The position numbers were made by a program, and so were the translations under genes. The notes beneath the pieces are model-generated. The model was not told the origin of the DNA. It was given only the letters and a program-made list of their open reading frames with translations, and did not search any database. A DNA stretch of 64,000 bases from Diploptera punctata (Eukaryota; Arthropoda; Insecta; Blattodea; Blaberidae), in assembly GCA_030220185.1 (NCBI GenBank), contig JASPKZ010003432.1:620001-684000 (forward strand), in the 5' to 3' direction. Position 1 is the stretch's first letter, and each line of letters starts with the position of its first letter. Positions 53,006-63,145 of the stretch are shown here, one piece after another.

Positions 53006-54851
53006 CCATGTCACCAGGTTCAATTTTATGATATAGCCTATCTGGCTTTGTCCCCTGGCATTTCTTAAGTTGGGCAACCTGGAAGCGGCGTTACCCCGAT
53101 GATATGACGGATGATAAATGAAAATGATGCGCCTGAAAGAGTCCTTAACCTAAACTTAAATTCCAGACCACGGGTAACCATAGGAATAATGAAAATGAAG
53201 CGCCAGGAGAGTCCTTAACCTAAACTTAAATTCCAGACCCCTGGGCAACCACAGGAATAGTGAAAATGAAGCGCCAGGAGAGTCCTTAATCTAAACTTAA
53301 ATTACAGACCGTAGGCAACCACAGGAATAATGAAAATGAAGCGCCAGGAGAGTCCTTGACCTAAACTTAAATTCCAGACCCCTGGGCAACCACAGGAATA
53401 ATGAAAATGAAGCGCCAGGAGAGTCCTTGACCTAAACTTAAATTCCAGACCCCTGGGCAACCACAGGAATAATGAAAATGAAGCGCCAGGAGAGTCCTTA
53501 ACCTAAACTTAAATTCCAGACCCCTGGGCAACCACAGGAATAATGAAAATGAAGCGCCAGGAGAGTCCTTGACCTAAACTTAAATTCCAGACCCCTGGGC
53601 AACCACAGGAATAATGAAAATGAAGAGCCAGGAGAGTCCTTAACCTAAACTTTAATTCCAGACCCCTGGGCAACCACAGGAATAATGAAAATGAAGCGCC
53701 AGGAGAGTCCTTGACCTAAACTTAAATTCCAGACCCCTGGGCAACCACAGGAATAATGAAAATGAAGCGCCAGGAGAGTCCTTAACCTAAACTTTAATTC
53801 CAGACCCCTGGGCAACCACAGGAATAATGAAAATGAAGCGCCAGGAGTCCTTAACCTAAACTTTAATTCCAGACCCCTGGGCAACCACAGGAATAATGAA
53901 AATGAAGCGCCAGGAGAGTCCTTGACCTAAACTTAAATTCCAGACCCCTGGGCAACCACAGGAATAATGAAAATGAAGAGCCAGGAGAGTCCTTAACCTA
54001 AACTTTAATTCCAGACCCCTGGGCAACCACATGAATAATGAAAATGAAGCGCAAGGAGAGTCCTTGACCTAAACTTAAATTCCAGACCCCTGGGCAACCA
54101 CAGGAATAATGAAAATGAAGCGCCAGGAGAGTCCTTAACCTAAACTTAAATTCCAGACCCCTGGGCAACCACAGGAATAATGAAAATGAAGCGCCAGGAG
54201 AGTCCTTGACCTAAACTTAAATTCCAGACCCCTGGGCAACCACAGGAATAATGAAAATGAAGAGCCAGGAGAGTCCTTAACCTAAACTTTAATTCCAGAC
54301 CCTGGGCAACCACAGGAATAATGAAAATGAAGCGCCAGGAGAGTCCTTGACCTAAACTTAAATTCCAGACCCTGGGCAACCACAGGAATAATGAAAATGA
54401 AGCGCCAGGAGAGTCCTTAACCTAAACTTTAATTCCAGACCCCTGGGCAACCACAGGAATAATGAAAATGAAGCGCCAGGAGAGTCCTTGACCTAAACTT
54501 AAATTCCAGACCCCTGGGCAACCACAGGAATAATGAAAATGAAGCGCCAGGAGATTCCTTAACCTAAACTTAAATTCCAGACCCCTGGGCAACCACAGGA
54601 ATAATGAAAATGAAGCGCCAGGAGAGTCCTTAACCTAAACTTAAATTCCAGACCCCTGGGCAACCACAGGAATAATGAAAATGAAGCGCCAGGAGAGTCC
54701 TTAACCTAAACTTAAATTCCAAACCATGGACAACCACAGGAATAATTTCCTTTAAGGAAAAATTCATATTGTCTGACCGGGAATCGAACCCGGGACCATT
54801 GAAAAGTAGTCAGAAACGCTGACCACTAGCCCAGGAGGCTGGCCTTTCCTT
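53006..54851 (-). mobile_element. SINE-D with internally amplified 71-bp unit
   Basis: Read on the minus strand: tRNA-like head 54851-54789 (GGCCAGCCTCCTGGGCTAG, B box GGTTCGATTCC), then AAAATTC-containing body and TTCCTTAAAGGAAATTATTC. Twenty-three tandem units follow (54740-53115), then the D tail 53114-53006 (GATGATATGACGG, CAACCTGGAAG, CCAGATAGG-type sequence). The same order with a single unit is seen at 31122-31440. Confidence 0.9.
53115..54740 (-). repeat. 71-bp minisatellite, 23 units
   Basis: Unit (plus-strand spelling) begins AATAATGAAAATGAAGCGCC, continues AGGAGAGTCCTTAACCTAAA, CTTAAATTCCAGACCCCTGG and ends GCAACCACAGG. Unit starts: 53115 (diverged), 53185, 53256, 53326, 53397, 53468, 53539, 53610, 53681, 53752, 53823, 53892, 53963, 54034, 54105, 54176, 54247, 54317, 54387, 54458, 54529, 54600, 54671. 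Most units are 71 bp; a few are 69 or 70. Core units differ by one to four bases and end units more. The 77- and 79-codon minus ORFs are by-products of a period not divisible by three. Confidence 0.97.
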
Positions 54852-55245
54852 CCAGTTAAATGATGCGAAACATGTTCTGTTTCTTTAAGGGAGGAGAAAG
54901 AATATGAGAAGAAAGTAGGCAACTTAGGAAAAGTATGACCAAAGAGAGACGAAGAGGTAAGGGAACGGAGAAGACTGCACGACAACGAGCTATGTGATCT
55001 TTATGGGAAACCAGATATAATAAAAACAGTTAAGCTTCGTAAACTGCGAGGGTAGAACACGTGGCACGAATGGGATAAAAGAAGGGCTTTGAAACTTAAT
55101 GAGGTGAGAGAATGACAACCATGATTTTAGGGAGGTGAATTATATATAATATAAATGAAAATCATTAGCTCAGGATAGGGTTGTATTGGGAGTTTATTTT
55201 CGCAAGCCCATGACCTCCGGATTTGATTGTGTCATTAAATTAGTT

Positions 55246-56270
55246 TTATTGCACATTCATATGTTTGAAGTTTGCGTTCTTTCTGTGAACATTACAGTAC
55301 ACGGTACTGTACATTTCCCACATTATTTTTTTAAATAGCGAATTATTTAAACGATATCTAGTGTAAAATTAAAAAGAAATGAAGTTAGATAATGGCATGA
55401 GAACATCTAAGCTGTTATAACAAATGCATAACAACAAAACATGTCTGCATTAAGATGTAGCGGAAGTGGCAGCCATTTCGCGATAAACGCATTTCTACCA
55501 TCCGTCTCCCCTCCAAAATGTCGTAAAATTGTGTGTGTTAATATTCCTTGTAAGGTGATTTGTCCATTTCTTCAACATATCGTGACATGAATGTGCAGAA
55601 ATAAGCGCATGCACAATTTAAATAATACTAAACAAATTTTATTGTCGATTACTTAGGCATTAACTCACGTTTTGCAAGGAATCGTGATAACGATAATGGA
55701 TTTGAGTTTGCACCTTAATATGACTCGTTATATTTTATTGCTGTTTGTGGTTATTACTTGCTTGATATACATAAATGGCAGTCGCTATTGTTCGTATCTG
55801 ATATCCCAATATTTTTTCCATTATGTTTCCCACAGTATTATTATTGTTGTTGTTAGTAATAGCATTATTGTTTATAGAATTTTAAATGTTGGCAATAAAA
55901 AATATAAAACTTACGTTCCTTTTTGTAGGTGATCAGGCAATGATAGCAACAGATGACGATAGCTTAAAAGAGCCATTTTCTAATTACTAAAAATTGTAGC
56001 TGAATATAACCTGTAAGTATCAAGTAAAATTACAAGCAATGACTTTTAAGGGAAGACGCCAATAAGAACTAAAATTGGAATAAACACTTATTTAATTGAT
56101 CAACCATGGATTTTCATTATTGGGTCTCTCCAGGCAACGACAGAATAAAGATAAAAAGATAAATTAGTGGTACAATTAGAAGAACGTGAACGAAGAAAGT
56201 CATTAACGAAATATTTCTTAAATTTAATAGAGTTATATCTTTACTGCTGTATTGCTCAGAATATTGGATT
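55246..56270. other. no recognisable feature
   Basis: AT-rich DNA of about 1 kb. An 86-codon ORF at 55672-55932 is hydrophobic but shows no domain. Confidence 0.4.
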
Positions 56271-56275
56271 CTCCC

Positions 56276-56341
<66 letters not shown>
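56276..56341. repeat. (TTA)n microsatellite
   Basis: About 22 TTA repeats; poly-Leu and poly-Ile ORFs across it are by-products. Confidence 0.95.
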
Positions 56342-56689
56342 CATCTGCGAAAGCCGGTCCCAAGCCTTGTTAAAAAATGAGGATGGGAATATGTATCGTT
56401 AAAAATATCAGGCTCAGCAAACCCGGTTATCAGTACTGTAAATTGGCATTTTCCATGTGAAAACGAGGTAGAGAGAAACTCATAAGCTATGAAGGAAGCA
56501 AGTGTCTAAAGGAAGAACCCCTAAAATAAAACTTATATAATGCTAAAAGTCCCAGGAACCAAAGTGTGGATTTATGATGTTTTTAAGCAGCTGAGGGATT
56601 GGGCGATGGACGTCGGAATGATGGAGAAATGTGGAGCAAAATGACATTAGATTAATTGGGTGCAGGAAGATGTGTGAAACCCCCTGAAT

Positions 56690-56692
56690 AAA

Positions 56693-56754
<62 letters not shown>

Positions 56755-56775
56755 TAATAATAATAATAATAATAT
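56690..56775. repeat. (TAA)n microsatellite
   Basis: About 28 repeats with one ACA interruption. Confidence 0.95.
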
Positions 56776-56802
56776 TGATAAATATATTGACTAAACGTAG
56801 TC

Positions 56803-57234
56803 CTAAGAGGGATCCGAAATTTCAGCATCTTCTGTTATTGGGGGGAAGAAGGTAAACCAATTAATGCATGTTTTGCAATTTTGAATAATGGGACAATGTT
56901 TAATCATTAATTTATTTGTAAAAATATTCTTTGTGGTATCGTGCATTAGTTTGTAAAATCTATAGAGGACCCACAACTTCGAATTGCATTTATATTTATA
57001 GGTCCCATAAGGAATGGAAATAGAGAATTCAGGAAGCTCAGCAATGAGGAATTTCTTATTCATAGGCCATAAGGTTCGAAAGTAGAAATATTTCAACATT
57101 TTTGTTAGTGAAAGGTTTAAGCATAGATTGAAACAATACGAAATGGAATGAGTTAGGATAGCGATTATGGAGAATATCAGTGAATGCGGCATTGAACATA
57201 CTGGATACGAAATACGACCTCTTATTGGTTTCAT
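56803..57234 (-). other. 143-codon ORF, unrecognised
   Basis: Longest frame in the window that is not obviously element-derived. Starts MKPIRGRISYPVCSMPHSLI, is Ile/Phe/Asn/Lys-rich, and matches no family I know. No promoter, splice or polyadenylation context supports expression. In DNA this AT-rich a frame of this length can arise by chance. Confidence 0.15.
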
Positions 57235-57239
57235 AAACT

Positions 57240-58140
57240 ATATAGTTATCTCACATGCATCGTTGTTAGCAGCATAGGTATTTTAAACGATAATTTACTC
57301 TGTAACTGTACGCGATGTCTAAACTTGAATTATTTAAAATTTAATTTAGTCTCAATCGTATAAGATACATAAAAATATATATGCTGCGCTTTTTTAAATT
57401 ATCCTCAATTAACGCAAAAATAATATCATGTAATTAAACTTAGAGATGTAATTTTTGCTTATCCATCTTCATAACTGACTCCTCTTCTCAGACAGAGTGA
57501 TAGCCTCTGTATTGAAGAACAAAAAAAAAATATTTTGAAGAAATGCCTTCAAGTTGAGAGATGTTAGAAGTAGTTTATAACTTTTAAACAGAGAGGAAAT
57601 TTGAAAGAAGGAATAAAAATGTAGTTATGGTTTTGTGTTGTTCATTCCCGGAGGCTTTTTCAATTAAACTTTAGTCATTTTAGTGTTGCGATATAAAATG
57701 AGATTTATTACACAATCCCCCTTTCCCCACCGTGCCTGCTTGCCCATCCTCCTCGCCACGCATTCCGAAATTATTTTCTCTTTATAATACACCACGCTCT
57801 TTAGCATTTTTTAACGCTGCAAAATTTTGTTCTCTCCATCTTGCAATTTAACATATCAAATCTCATAATATTTCATCCGAGACCTTGGGATATTGATCTA
57901 TACCAGTAAATTAAGTAATTACAGGTCAGTCAGTAATCAATGCTTCCTACCTTTCCTCCCCTCTTTCCCTTTTTTTAATATGAAGAGTGAATTTAAAATG
58001 TATCTGAAAACTGTTTGCTTGCCCGCACCCTAATCTTTGCGCCATTTAAACACATTCGAATAAGTTTAAATTCTCAGAAATGCCTCAGTCCAACATACAA
58101 TAAATAAATAAAATTTATATTTATACACTGTCCGCTCTTA
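57240..58140. other. no recognisable feature
   Basis: AT-rich DNA of about 0.9 kb with a short C-rich patch near 57715-57760. Confidence 0.4.
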
Positions 58141-58145
58141 AAGTG

Positions 58146-58570
58146 ATCCTCGTCAAAACAAAACCATGTGACCTGCTCGCTTTTCATTGGTTATGGACAC
58201 CGATATACGTTGTAGAAAAAATATCCTTCCGCTATTCGCGCCACAATTACTATATTAACAGGGAGATGACGACACAGCAACAGAAGACTCGATACTTTCA
58301 GCCATTTTGTTTCATGCGAATCGACTGAAGCATTACTCAAATGCATCGCCCATATGTAATGAACTATTTTAAGTTGTAATTATTGATTAGGTATATTTTA
58401 GAATATTTTGTATGTTTTGAATGTTATTATTTCAATTTACGAAGAATAACAAGTATATTCAGAGGACATGTTTTTAATTTAATGAATGGAACTACTTTGT
58501 CGCGTATTTATTGCGTCTACAACTACCAATGAAAAGCGAGCAGGTCACATGGTTTTGTTTTGACGAGGAT
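58146..58570. mobile_element. MITE with perfect 46-bp TIRs (425 bp)
   Basis: Arm 58146-58191 (begins ATCCTCGTCAAAACAAAACC, ends TTTTCATTGGT) is the exact reverse complement of 58525-58570. Interior has no transposase similarity; the 61-codon ORF includes the left arm. Outermost AT on both sides could be a 2-bp target duplication. Perfect arms argue for a recent insertion. Confidence 0.8.
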
Positions 58571-59115
58571 GAAAACAAGGTATAGTCGTAATTTTAAGTT
58601 TAAGCAATCTCTAGAATGTTTTGAAGTTGAATTTTTGAACATTAAAATTACATGACCCACAATGTTTTAAATCTTGAATTCTGTTCAATTTAATGTGGAA
58701 TGTGTTTGCACAACGAATAAAACAAAGCCACAGGCACTGTGTAGGAGCAGGTGATGAAAACTCTAAATATTTTATTCTAATAGCAATAAATTTTAACCCT
58801 GAGGACATTATTATATTCAAAATAAAACAAATTGCTTTCAATAAGTTAATCTCTTTGTCACATTCTATCTCAAACCACATCTTTACATGACTTGCATGAC
58901 GTGTTGATAATATATTCCCGATCTCAAATAATGACCACAGGGGTAAAAAAACAAGGAATGTTACAAGATAATGAAAATAGAGATAACCCTGACACATGAC
59001 GCAATCTTTTTACTTAGTGATAAGCATTAGAAAGTATGGACCATCCCAGCGAAAACAATTATTCTAGTTTTATTATGAGAGAGAAAAAAAAAGGTTCAAG
59101 CACACGTAAATTAAG
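58571..59115. other. no recognisable feature
   Basis: A 128-codon minus ORF (58611-58997) starts MCQGYLYFHYLVTFLVFLPL and has no recognised domain. Likely chance. Confidence 0.35.
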
Positions 59116-59117
59116 TT

Positions 59118-59336
59118 TTCTCAATTGAGAGAGTTCTAGTGAGAGAGGGAGCTAAGCCACTTTGAGAATAAATGTAAATAATCAGTGCTATTTATATTTT
59201 TCCTTTTGCATAGTTTACATAACAGGAAGTTAAGAAGAAAAAAGTTAGCCCTTTATTAGTACAAATAATGTCGTAGACCTTTTCCATTTCTTCTCAAAGT
59301 GGCATAGCTCCCTCTCTCATTAGACCCTTCAATTCT
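59118..59336. mobile_element. inverted-repeat element (~220 bp)
   Basis: Arms of about 57 bp: 59118-59178 and 59280-59336. The core GAGAGAGGGAGCTAAGCCAC matches its partner with one mismatch across 28 bp, and outer parts match at roughly 70 percent. Probably a MITE; target duplication not clear. Confidence 0.6.
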
Positions 59337-59502
59337 TGGTTTTCATGAGATTTATTGTTTTATTCCCCTGTGGTCTTCAAAGGGATTTTAGCGAATTCGG
59401 AAGGAATTAACCAATCGAGATTGTTTTCATGAAACAGTTAAAAAATCTACTCAATAGGCACCGAATATTACCATAACACACAGAAATACACACACATATA
59501 GG

Positions 59503-59507
<5 letters not shown>

Positions 59508-59557
<50 letters not shown>
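59508..59557. repeat. (TA)n microsatellite
   Basis: About 25 TA repeats just upstream of SINE-A. Confidence 0.95.
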
Positions 59558-59558
<1 letters not shown>

Positions 59559-59570
59559 TTTCTCTTTGTC

Positions 59571-59888
59571 CCGCGCTGTATCTGAGTGGTTAAGGCAGGA
59601 AACCTTGGCGCAAAGCTATGGTACTTGCGGTGGTTCGAGTCTCCATGGGGGAAGAAATTTTCTAATGGTATTTCGGCCAATATGGGACCGGTGCGGCATT
59701 TGGTTAGCTACAATAAGTAGCGGCTCCAGGTTGAGAAAACCAGTTATAACGGCTGGGGACTCATGTGACCACATGTCACCCCTACACTGGCTGGATGATC
59801 ATCTATCCCTGTGATTGACACATGTGGATGTGAGGCCAGCAGCCGGATGGTAGGCTAAGGGCCTTCTAGGCCTGTCGCTCCAGGAGAA
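59571..59888 (+). mobile_element. SINE-A, full length, A-tailed
   Basis: Head CGCGCTGTATCTGAGTGG, B box GGTTCGAGTCT, a deletion of about 28 bp after CCGGTGC relative to the copy at 26456, then the normal body and end TCGCTCCAGGAG followed by ten A rather than T. Confidence 0.9.
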
Positions 59889-60352
59889 AAAAAAAACTTA
59901 ATTTTTTAATTTCGGCGGATTCTCAAGTCTCGCCTGATATGGTATAAAGGATTCATGAGTCGGGAAGGGCCGCTGGGGGCTTTCCAGATGCGTTTATGAA
60001 TCTCTTTCTAGAAGCATCGGGCTCTCGATGTTCGATTCAAGAAAGAGCAGCACTGAGCTTGCATATAGTTCGACCCTCGAATATAAGGGATGCGAGTCTG
60101 TAAACTTTTACTCCGGACCTGGAAGACGACCCTTGAAGTGAATTGGAACACATTATGTGAAGCTAAGTGTGTTTGAAATTAACTTAATGCAACTGCAATC
60201 TGGAAGAAATTAAGTACAGAGATTCTGTGAAAACACAAAGGATTTAGAACGCATTAATCATATGCAGCTTACTAGTAGGCCTACATAAAATTACTGTGAA
60301 TAAAATTAAGGAGATTGAACATTTTTGTTTAAAAACCTGCTCCAAAAGTACA

Positions 60353-60353
<1 letters not shown>
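59889..60353. other. no recognisable feature
   Basis: GATGTTCGATTCAAGAAAG near 60030 and GATGCGAGTCTGTAAACTTT near 60090 faintly recall SINE-F, but not enough to assign. Confidence 0.3.

Positions 60354-60394
<41 letters not shown>
60354..60394. repeat. (TA)n microsatellite
   Basis: About 20 TA repeats. Confidence 0.95.
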
Positions 60395-60396
<2 letters not shown>

Positions 60397-60404
60397 TCCG
60401 GTGA

Positions 60405-60720
60405 TTAATGTCTTTGACATCGTCCGATTCCTAATAGCCAATTTTGTCGGCCCATCTAATCTCATGGTTGTAGATGTTTCTCCTTCCTGTATAATATATT
60501 TCCTGACTCCAGGAAGTTTTAGGTCTTCCTCTGCCTCGTCTTCCCTCAGGTTTCCATTCCAAAACACATTTTGGTAGCCGATCCTCTTCCAGTCGCTGGA
60601 CATGTGCATACCATCTTAATTAAAACTAGAACAATGTCTTCAATCTTAATTTTCTCCCTTATAACTGAGTTTATATTTTTTTCTTATTGAAATTCTTGCT
60701 TGCCTTCGTATAAAATCCAT
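60405..60720 (-). pseudogene. LINE C-terminal remnant
   Basis: Minus-strand frames read WYAHVQRLEEDRLPKCVLEW, then KPEG-like, RGRPKTSW-like and NHEIRWADKIGY. The HVxRLxxDRxPKxVLEWKPEGxRxRGRP pattern is typical of LINE C termini. Frameshifted. Confidence 0.6.
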
Positions 60721-60894
60721 TTCCGTTGCCAAAAGATTCGTATTTGTTTTTTTTTTGTTAATGGCCAAAGTTCCATATATATATATATATTTGGTTTATT
60801 TTTCTTATCATGCCATATATATATGCCTATGTCTAGTGGTTACATTTTTTAAACAAAACTTGGAATAGAGCAATAAATTAAGAAAAGTAAGTTC

Positions 60895-61190
60895 GAGTTC
60901 GTCAACGCTAGAATCAGAGCATTACGAGTTCGAGTTTACCTGAAGAAAAAAAATGTAAAAATCACTCTAGCGGTCTCAATTTTATATTTTCCCCAACGAA
61001 ACTGAATATATGCCATTGAAATAAAACGGGAAAGATATTGTCCAAAATTCGGCGAAGTACGATAATAAATTAGTAGTGGGATTAACCTGAAAGCCTAATT
61101 TTAAAAATCGTTCCAGCGGTGTCATGGTATTCTCACAACGTAACTTGCTGACGAATTTCTTTTATTTTAACCGGTATATACATGAGACAT
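60895..61190 (-). repeat. ~150-bp dispersed repeat, two tandem units
   Basis: On the minus strand two units centred on TTTCTTCAGGTAAACTCGAA (about 60925-60948) and GGCTTTCAGGTTAATCCCAC (about 61078-61098), about 150 bp apart. Both are associated with ACCGCTAGAGTGATTTTTA-like and TGGCATATATTCAGTTTCG-like segments. Confidence 0.55.
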
Positions 61191-61489
61191 TTTTCTCTTC
61201 ATGTGTACCTGTACGCTGCAATTTATTTAGGAATCCCTTAGTTCTCTGGTAGCAAGGTCAAAGTTTCCTGACACTTTCTAACCGCTATAGATTTCTTACA
61301 ATAGAGGCGATCTCTATATGTTTTATCAAGTTATTGTGATGTTTACACAGCGCTAGAGCAGAGATGTTACATATTGATTTTCGGAAAAAAAATGGAGGAA
61401 GGAGAGGCACAATTCAAAACACGCACCACTGACCATTTGTCTCCTCTTGCAGAGGCCGAATGAAGAAATAGATACAATTTTTTCCTGTT

Positions 61490-61860
61490 ATATTAGTGGT
61501 CGATTCAAAAGGTATATACCGAGTTTCGTTGGAACAAAACAAACATGACAACTGCTAGAGCGATCTTTATATTTCGGCTTTCAGGTAAACCCCGACTCCT
61601 AATACAGCGATTTAATTGTTTTTTTAAGAATGCCTTTATCATTTATAAGTTACTGGCATATAACGAGTTACGTTAAAAAAAATAAAACCAAAATTAGGCC
61701 GCTATAAAGATTTTAAAATTTTTCCTTCAGGTAAATCCTCACATCTAATAGTCAGATTTTGTTTACTTTTAGATATTACTTTTCTCATATTTTAATGGCA
61801 TATGCCGAATTTCGTTGCAAAAAAATACGGACTCTACTAAGTATGATGAATATTTTAAAT
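61490..61860 (+). repeat. ~150-bp dispersed repeat, two tandem units, opposite orientation
   Basis: Units marked by TTTCAGGTAAACCCCGACTC (61579) and CTTCAGGTAAATCCTCACAT (61725), 146 bp apart, with ACTGCTAGAGCGATCTTTAT and ATGGCATATGCCGAATTTCG. With 60895-61190 they form a large inverted arrangement about a 300-bp centre. Confidence 0.55.
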
Positions 61861-61879
61861 AAATAAATAAATAAAAGAT

Positions 61880-62400
61880 AGAACAGGTGAACAATTTTAA
61901 TTATCTGGGAAAATATGTGTCATATAGAAAAAAGTGATGACATTTCAAACAAAATAAATAAATTTAATTATATGTGTGGCACCATAAAACAAAGTCTCAA
62001 AGTAACTAGAAAGGAGATACTTTCAAAATTTTATAAAACAATGGCGGTTCCAACATTGTTATATGGAACGGAACAATTCGGTCCTAACCAAAAAACCAGA
62101 AACGAAGAATAGAAACGTCAGTAATGAGGTATTTGAGAAGTGTGGGCTGGCTACACAATAACAGATTGAAAACGAAATGAAAATATATGAAGTGAACTAA
62201 ATATATTCAAACTAGTAGATAGAACTGCACAATACAGAGGTGAATGGATGGACCACATCAATAGAATGGATAAAAATAGAATTCCGAAACAGATTCTTCA
62301 TTGGACGAAGAAATGTAGGAAGACCCAGTAAAAGATAGACTAATTTTAACACGAGATCGGAACAGATCTTAAGGTCTTATCCTTCATGCTGTTGATAATG
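61880..62400 (+). pseudogene. LINE RT C-terminal remnant (plus copy of a tail-to-tail pair)
   Basis: Reads VNNFNYLGKYVSYRKK, DDISNKINKFNYMCGTIKQS, LKVTRKEILSKFYKTMAVPT and LLYGTEQFGPNQKTRNEE, then broken frames with NRIPKQILHW and RRNVGRPSKR-like parts. Same protein region as 62445-63145 on the opposite strand. Confidence 0.8.
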
Positions 62401-62444
62401 AAATAAATAAAAATATTTTCATAGGTGCCGAAACAACTAATCAT

Positions 62445-63145
62445 CATCATCACCATCCAGATTAAGCCTGTTGGCTCGTTCCGGTTTCATGAAAGCTAGA
62501 ATTGTTGAAATAGTTCAGACCATCTTCTGTGTGGGCGTCCAACATTTCTCTTTTTGTGCGGTTTATAATTTAGGAATAATTTTGGAAATCATTCTGGCGT
62601 TCTATCAATATGTTCTTTCCAGTCGTTCCTGTATTTATTTATTCGGTCTGTAAGTTTGAAAATATTTAGTTCCTTTCTTATATCTTCATTCCTTTTCTTA
62701 TCCAGCAAAGTATATCCTGCTATATTTCTTAAAAATCTCATCTCAGCTGCTTCCAATCTTTGTTCTGTGTTTTAGTGATCGTCCAACATTCTGATCCATA
62801 CATCAATACAGGAACAGCCATTACTTTATAAAATTTCATTTTTGTTTCTTTTCTTGTGTTTTTAAGGGTTCTTTTAATAGTGCCACACATTAGATTAAAT
62901 GTATTTATTTTGTCATTAATATATTCAATTTTAACATATGATAAATTGAAGCCTAGATATTTAAAACTGTTCACTTGCTCTAAAATGTTATTATCAATTA
63001 CTATTTTTGCTCTTAAGGTATCATGTCCTTTAAATACTAAAATTTTAGTTTTATTCTTTGAAATTTTAAAATTGTAATTGGCACTTACTTTTTCCAAATT
63101 AAAAATAGCTCTTTGTAGATCATCTTCTGAACTGAACATTCGTTC
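62445..63145 (-). pseudogene. LINE RT thumb to 3' end (minus copy of a tail-to-tail pair)
   Basis: The frame 63139-62738 is open for 133 codons: DLQRAIFNLEKVSANYNFKI, SKNKTKILVFKGHD, VNSFKYLGFNLSYVKIEYIN, FNLMCGTIKRTLKNTRKETK and MKFYKVMAVPVLMYGSECWT. The Leu-rich helix, SxxKTK and FKYLG segments are the end of a non-LTR RT domain just after the catalytic region. Downstream of a frameshift near 62760 come AAEMRFLRNIAGYTLLDKKR and the 3' end GAGCCAACAGGCTTAATCT with (GAT)n at 62443-62455. Catalytic YxDD part not included. Confidence 0.85.

Larger units (their letters stand above)
52815..55245 (+). pseudogene. LINE-E remnant interrupted by an expanded SINE-D
   Basis: Left part 52815-53005 has TTCAAATACCTAGGAACAAT (FKYLGT) and a diverged stretch ending TATCCTCCCAGTTA. 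Right part 54852-55245 resumes CCAGTTAAATGATGCGAAAC, then CCAAAGAGAGACGAAGAGG, GATCTTTATGGGAAACCAGA, GTAAACTGCGAGGGTAGAAC and the C-terminal end TTAGCTCAGGATAGGG. The uninterrupted homologue at 42440-42604 shows the two parts are adjacent in LINE-E (CACCCAGTTATATTATATTG). CCAGTTA at 52999-53005 and 54852-54858 is the target duplication. Confidence 0.8.

Noticed and set aside
53645..54379. Repetitive protein ORFs (77 and 79 codons) across the array
   Set aside because: The 71-bp period is not divisible by three, so the frame shifts in every unit; the ORFs survive only where stops happen to be absent.
53115..54740. Regularly spaced repeats resembling a CRISPR array
   Set aside because: Units abut directly with no variable spacers and are flanked by SINE head and tail; it is a eukaryotic minisatellite.
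54779..54851. True tRNA gene
   Set aside because: A and B boxes and a T arm are present, but no complete acceptor stem pairs, and the sequence continues as a SINE-D body. The same reasoning applies to the heads of all other SINEs listed.
55672..55932. 86-codon ORF with signal-peptide-like start, considered as a small secreted peptide
   Set aside because: No cleavage motif, mature peptide pattern or conserved cysteines; hydrophobic runs are expected in TTT/ATT-rich DNA.
58611..58997. 128-codon minus ORF as a membrane protein gene
   Set aside because: No recognisable family or gene structure, overlapped by another ORF on the opposite strand, and AT-rich composition makes hydrophobic frames common.
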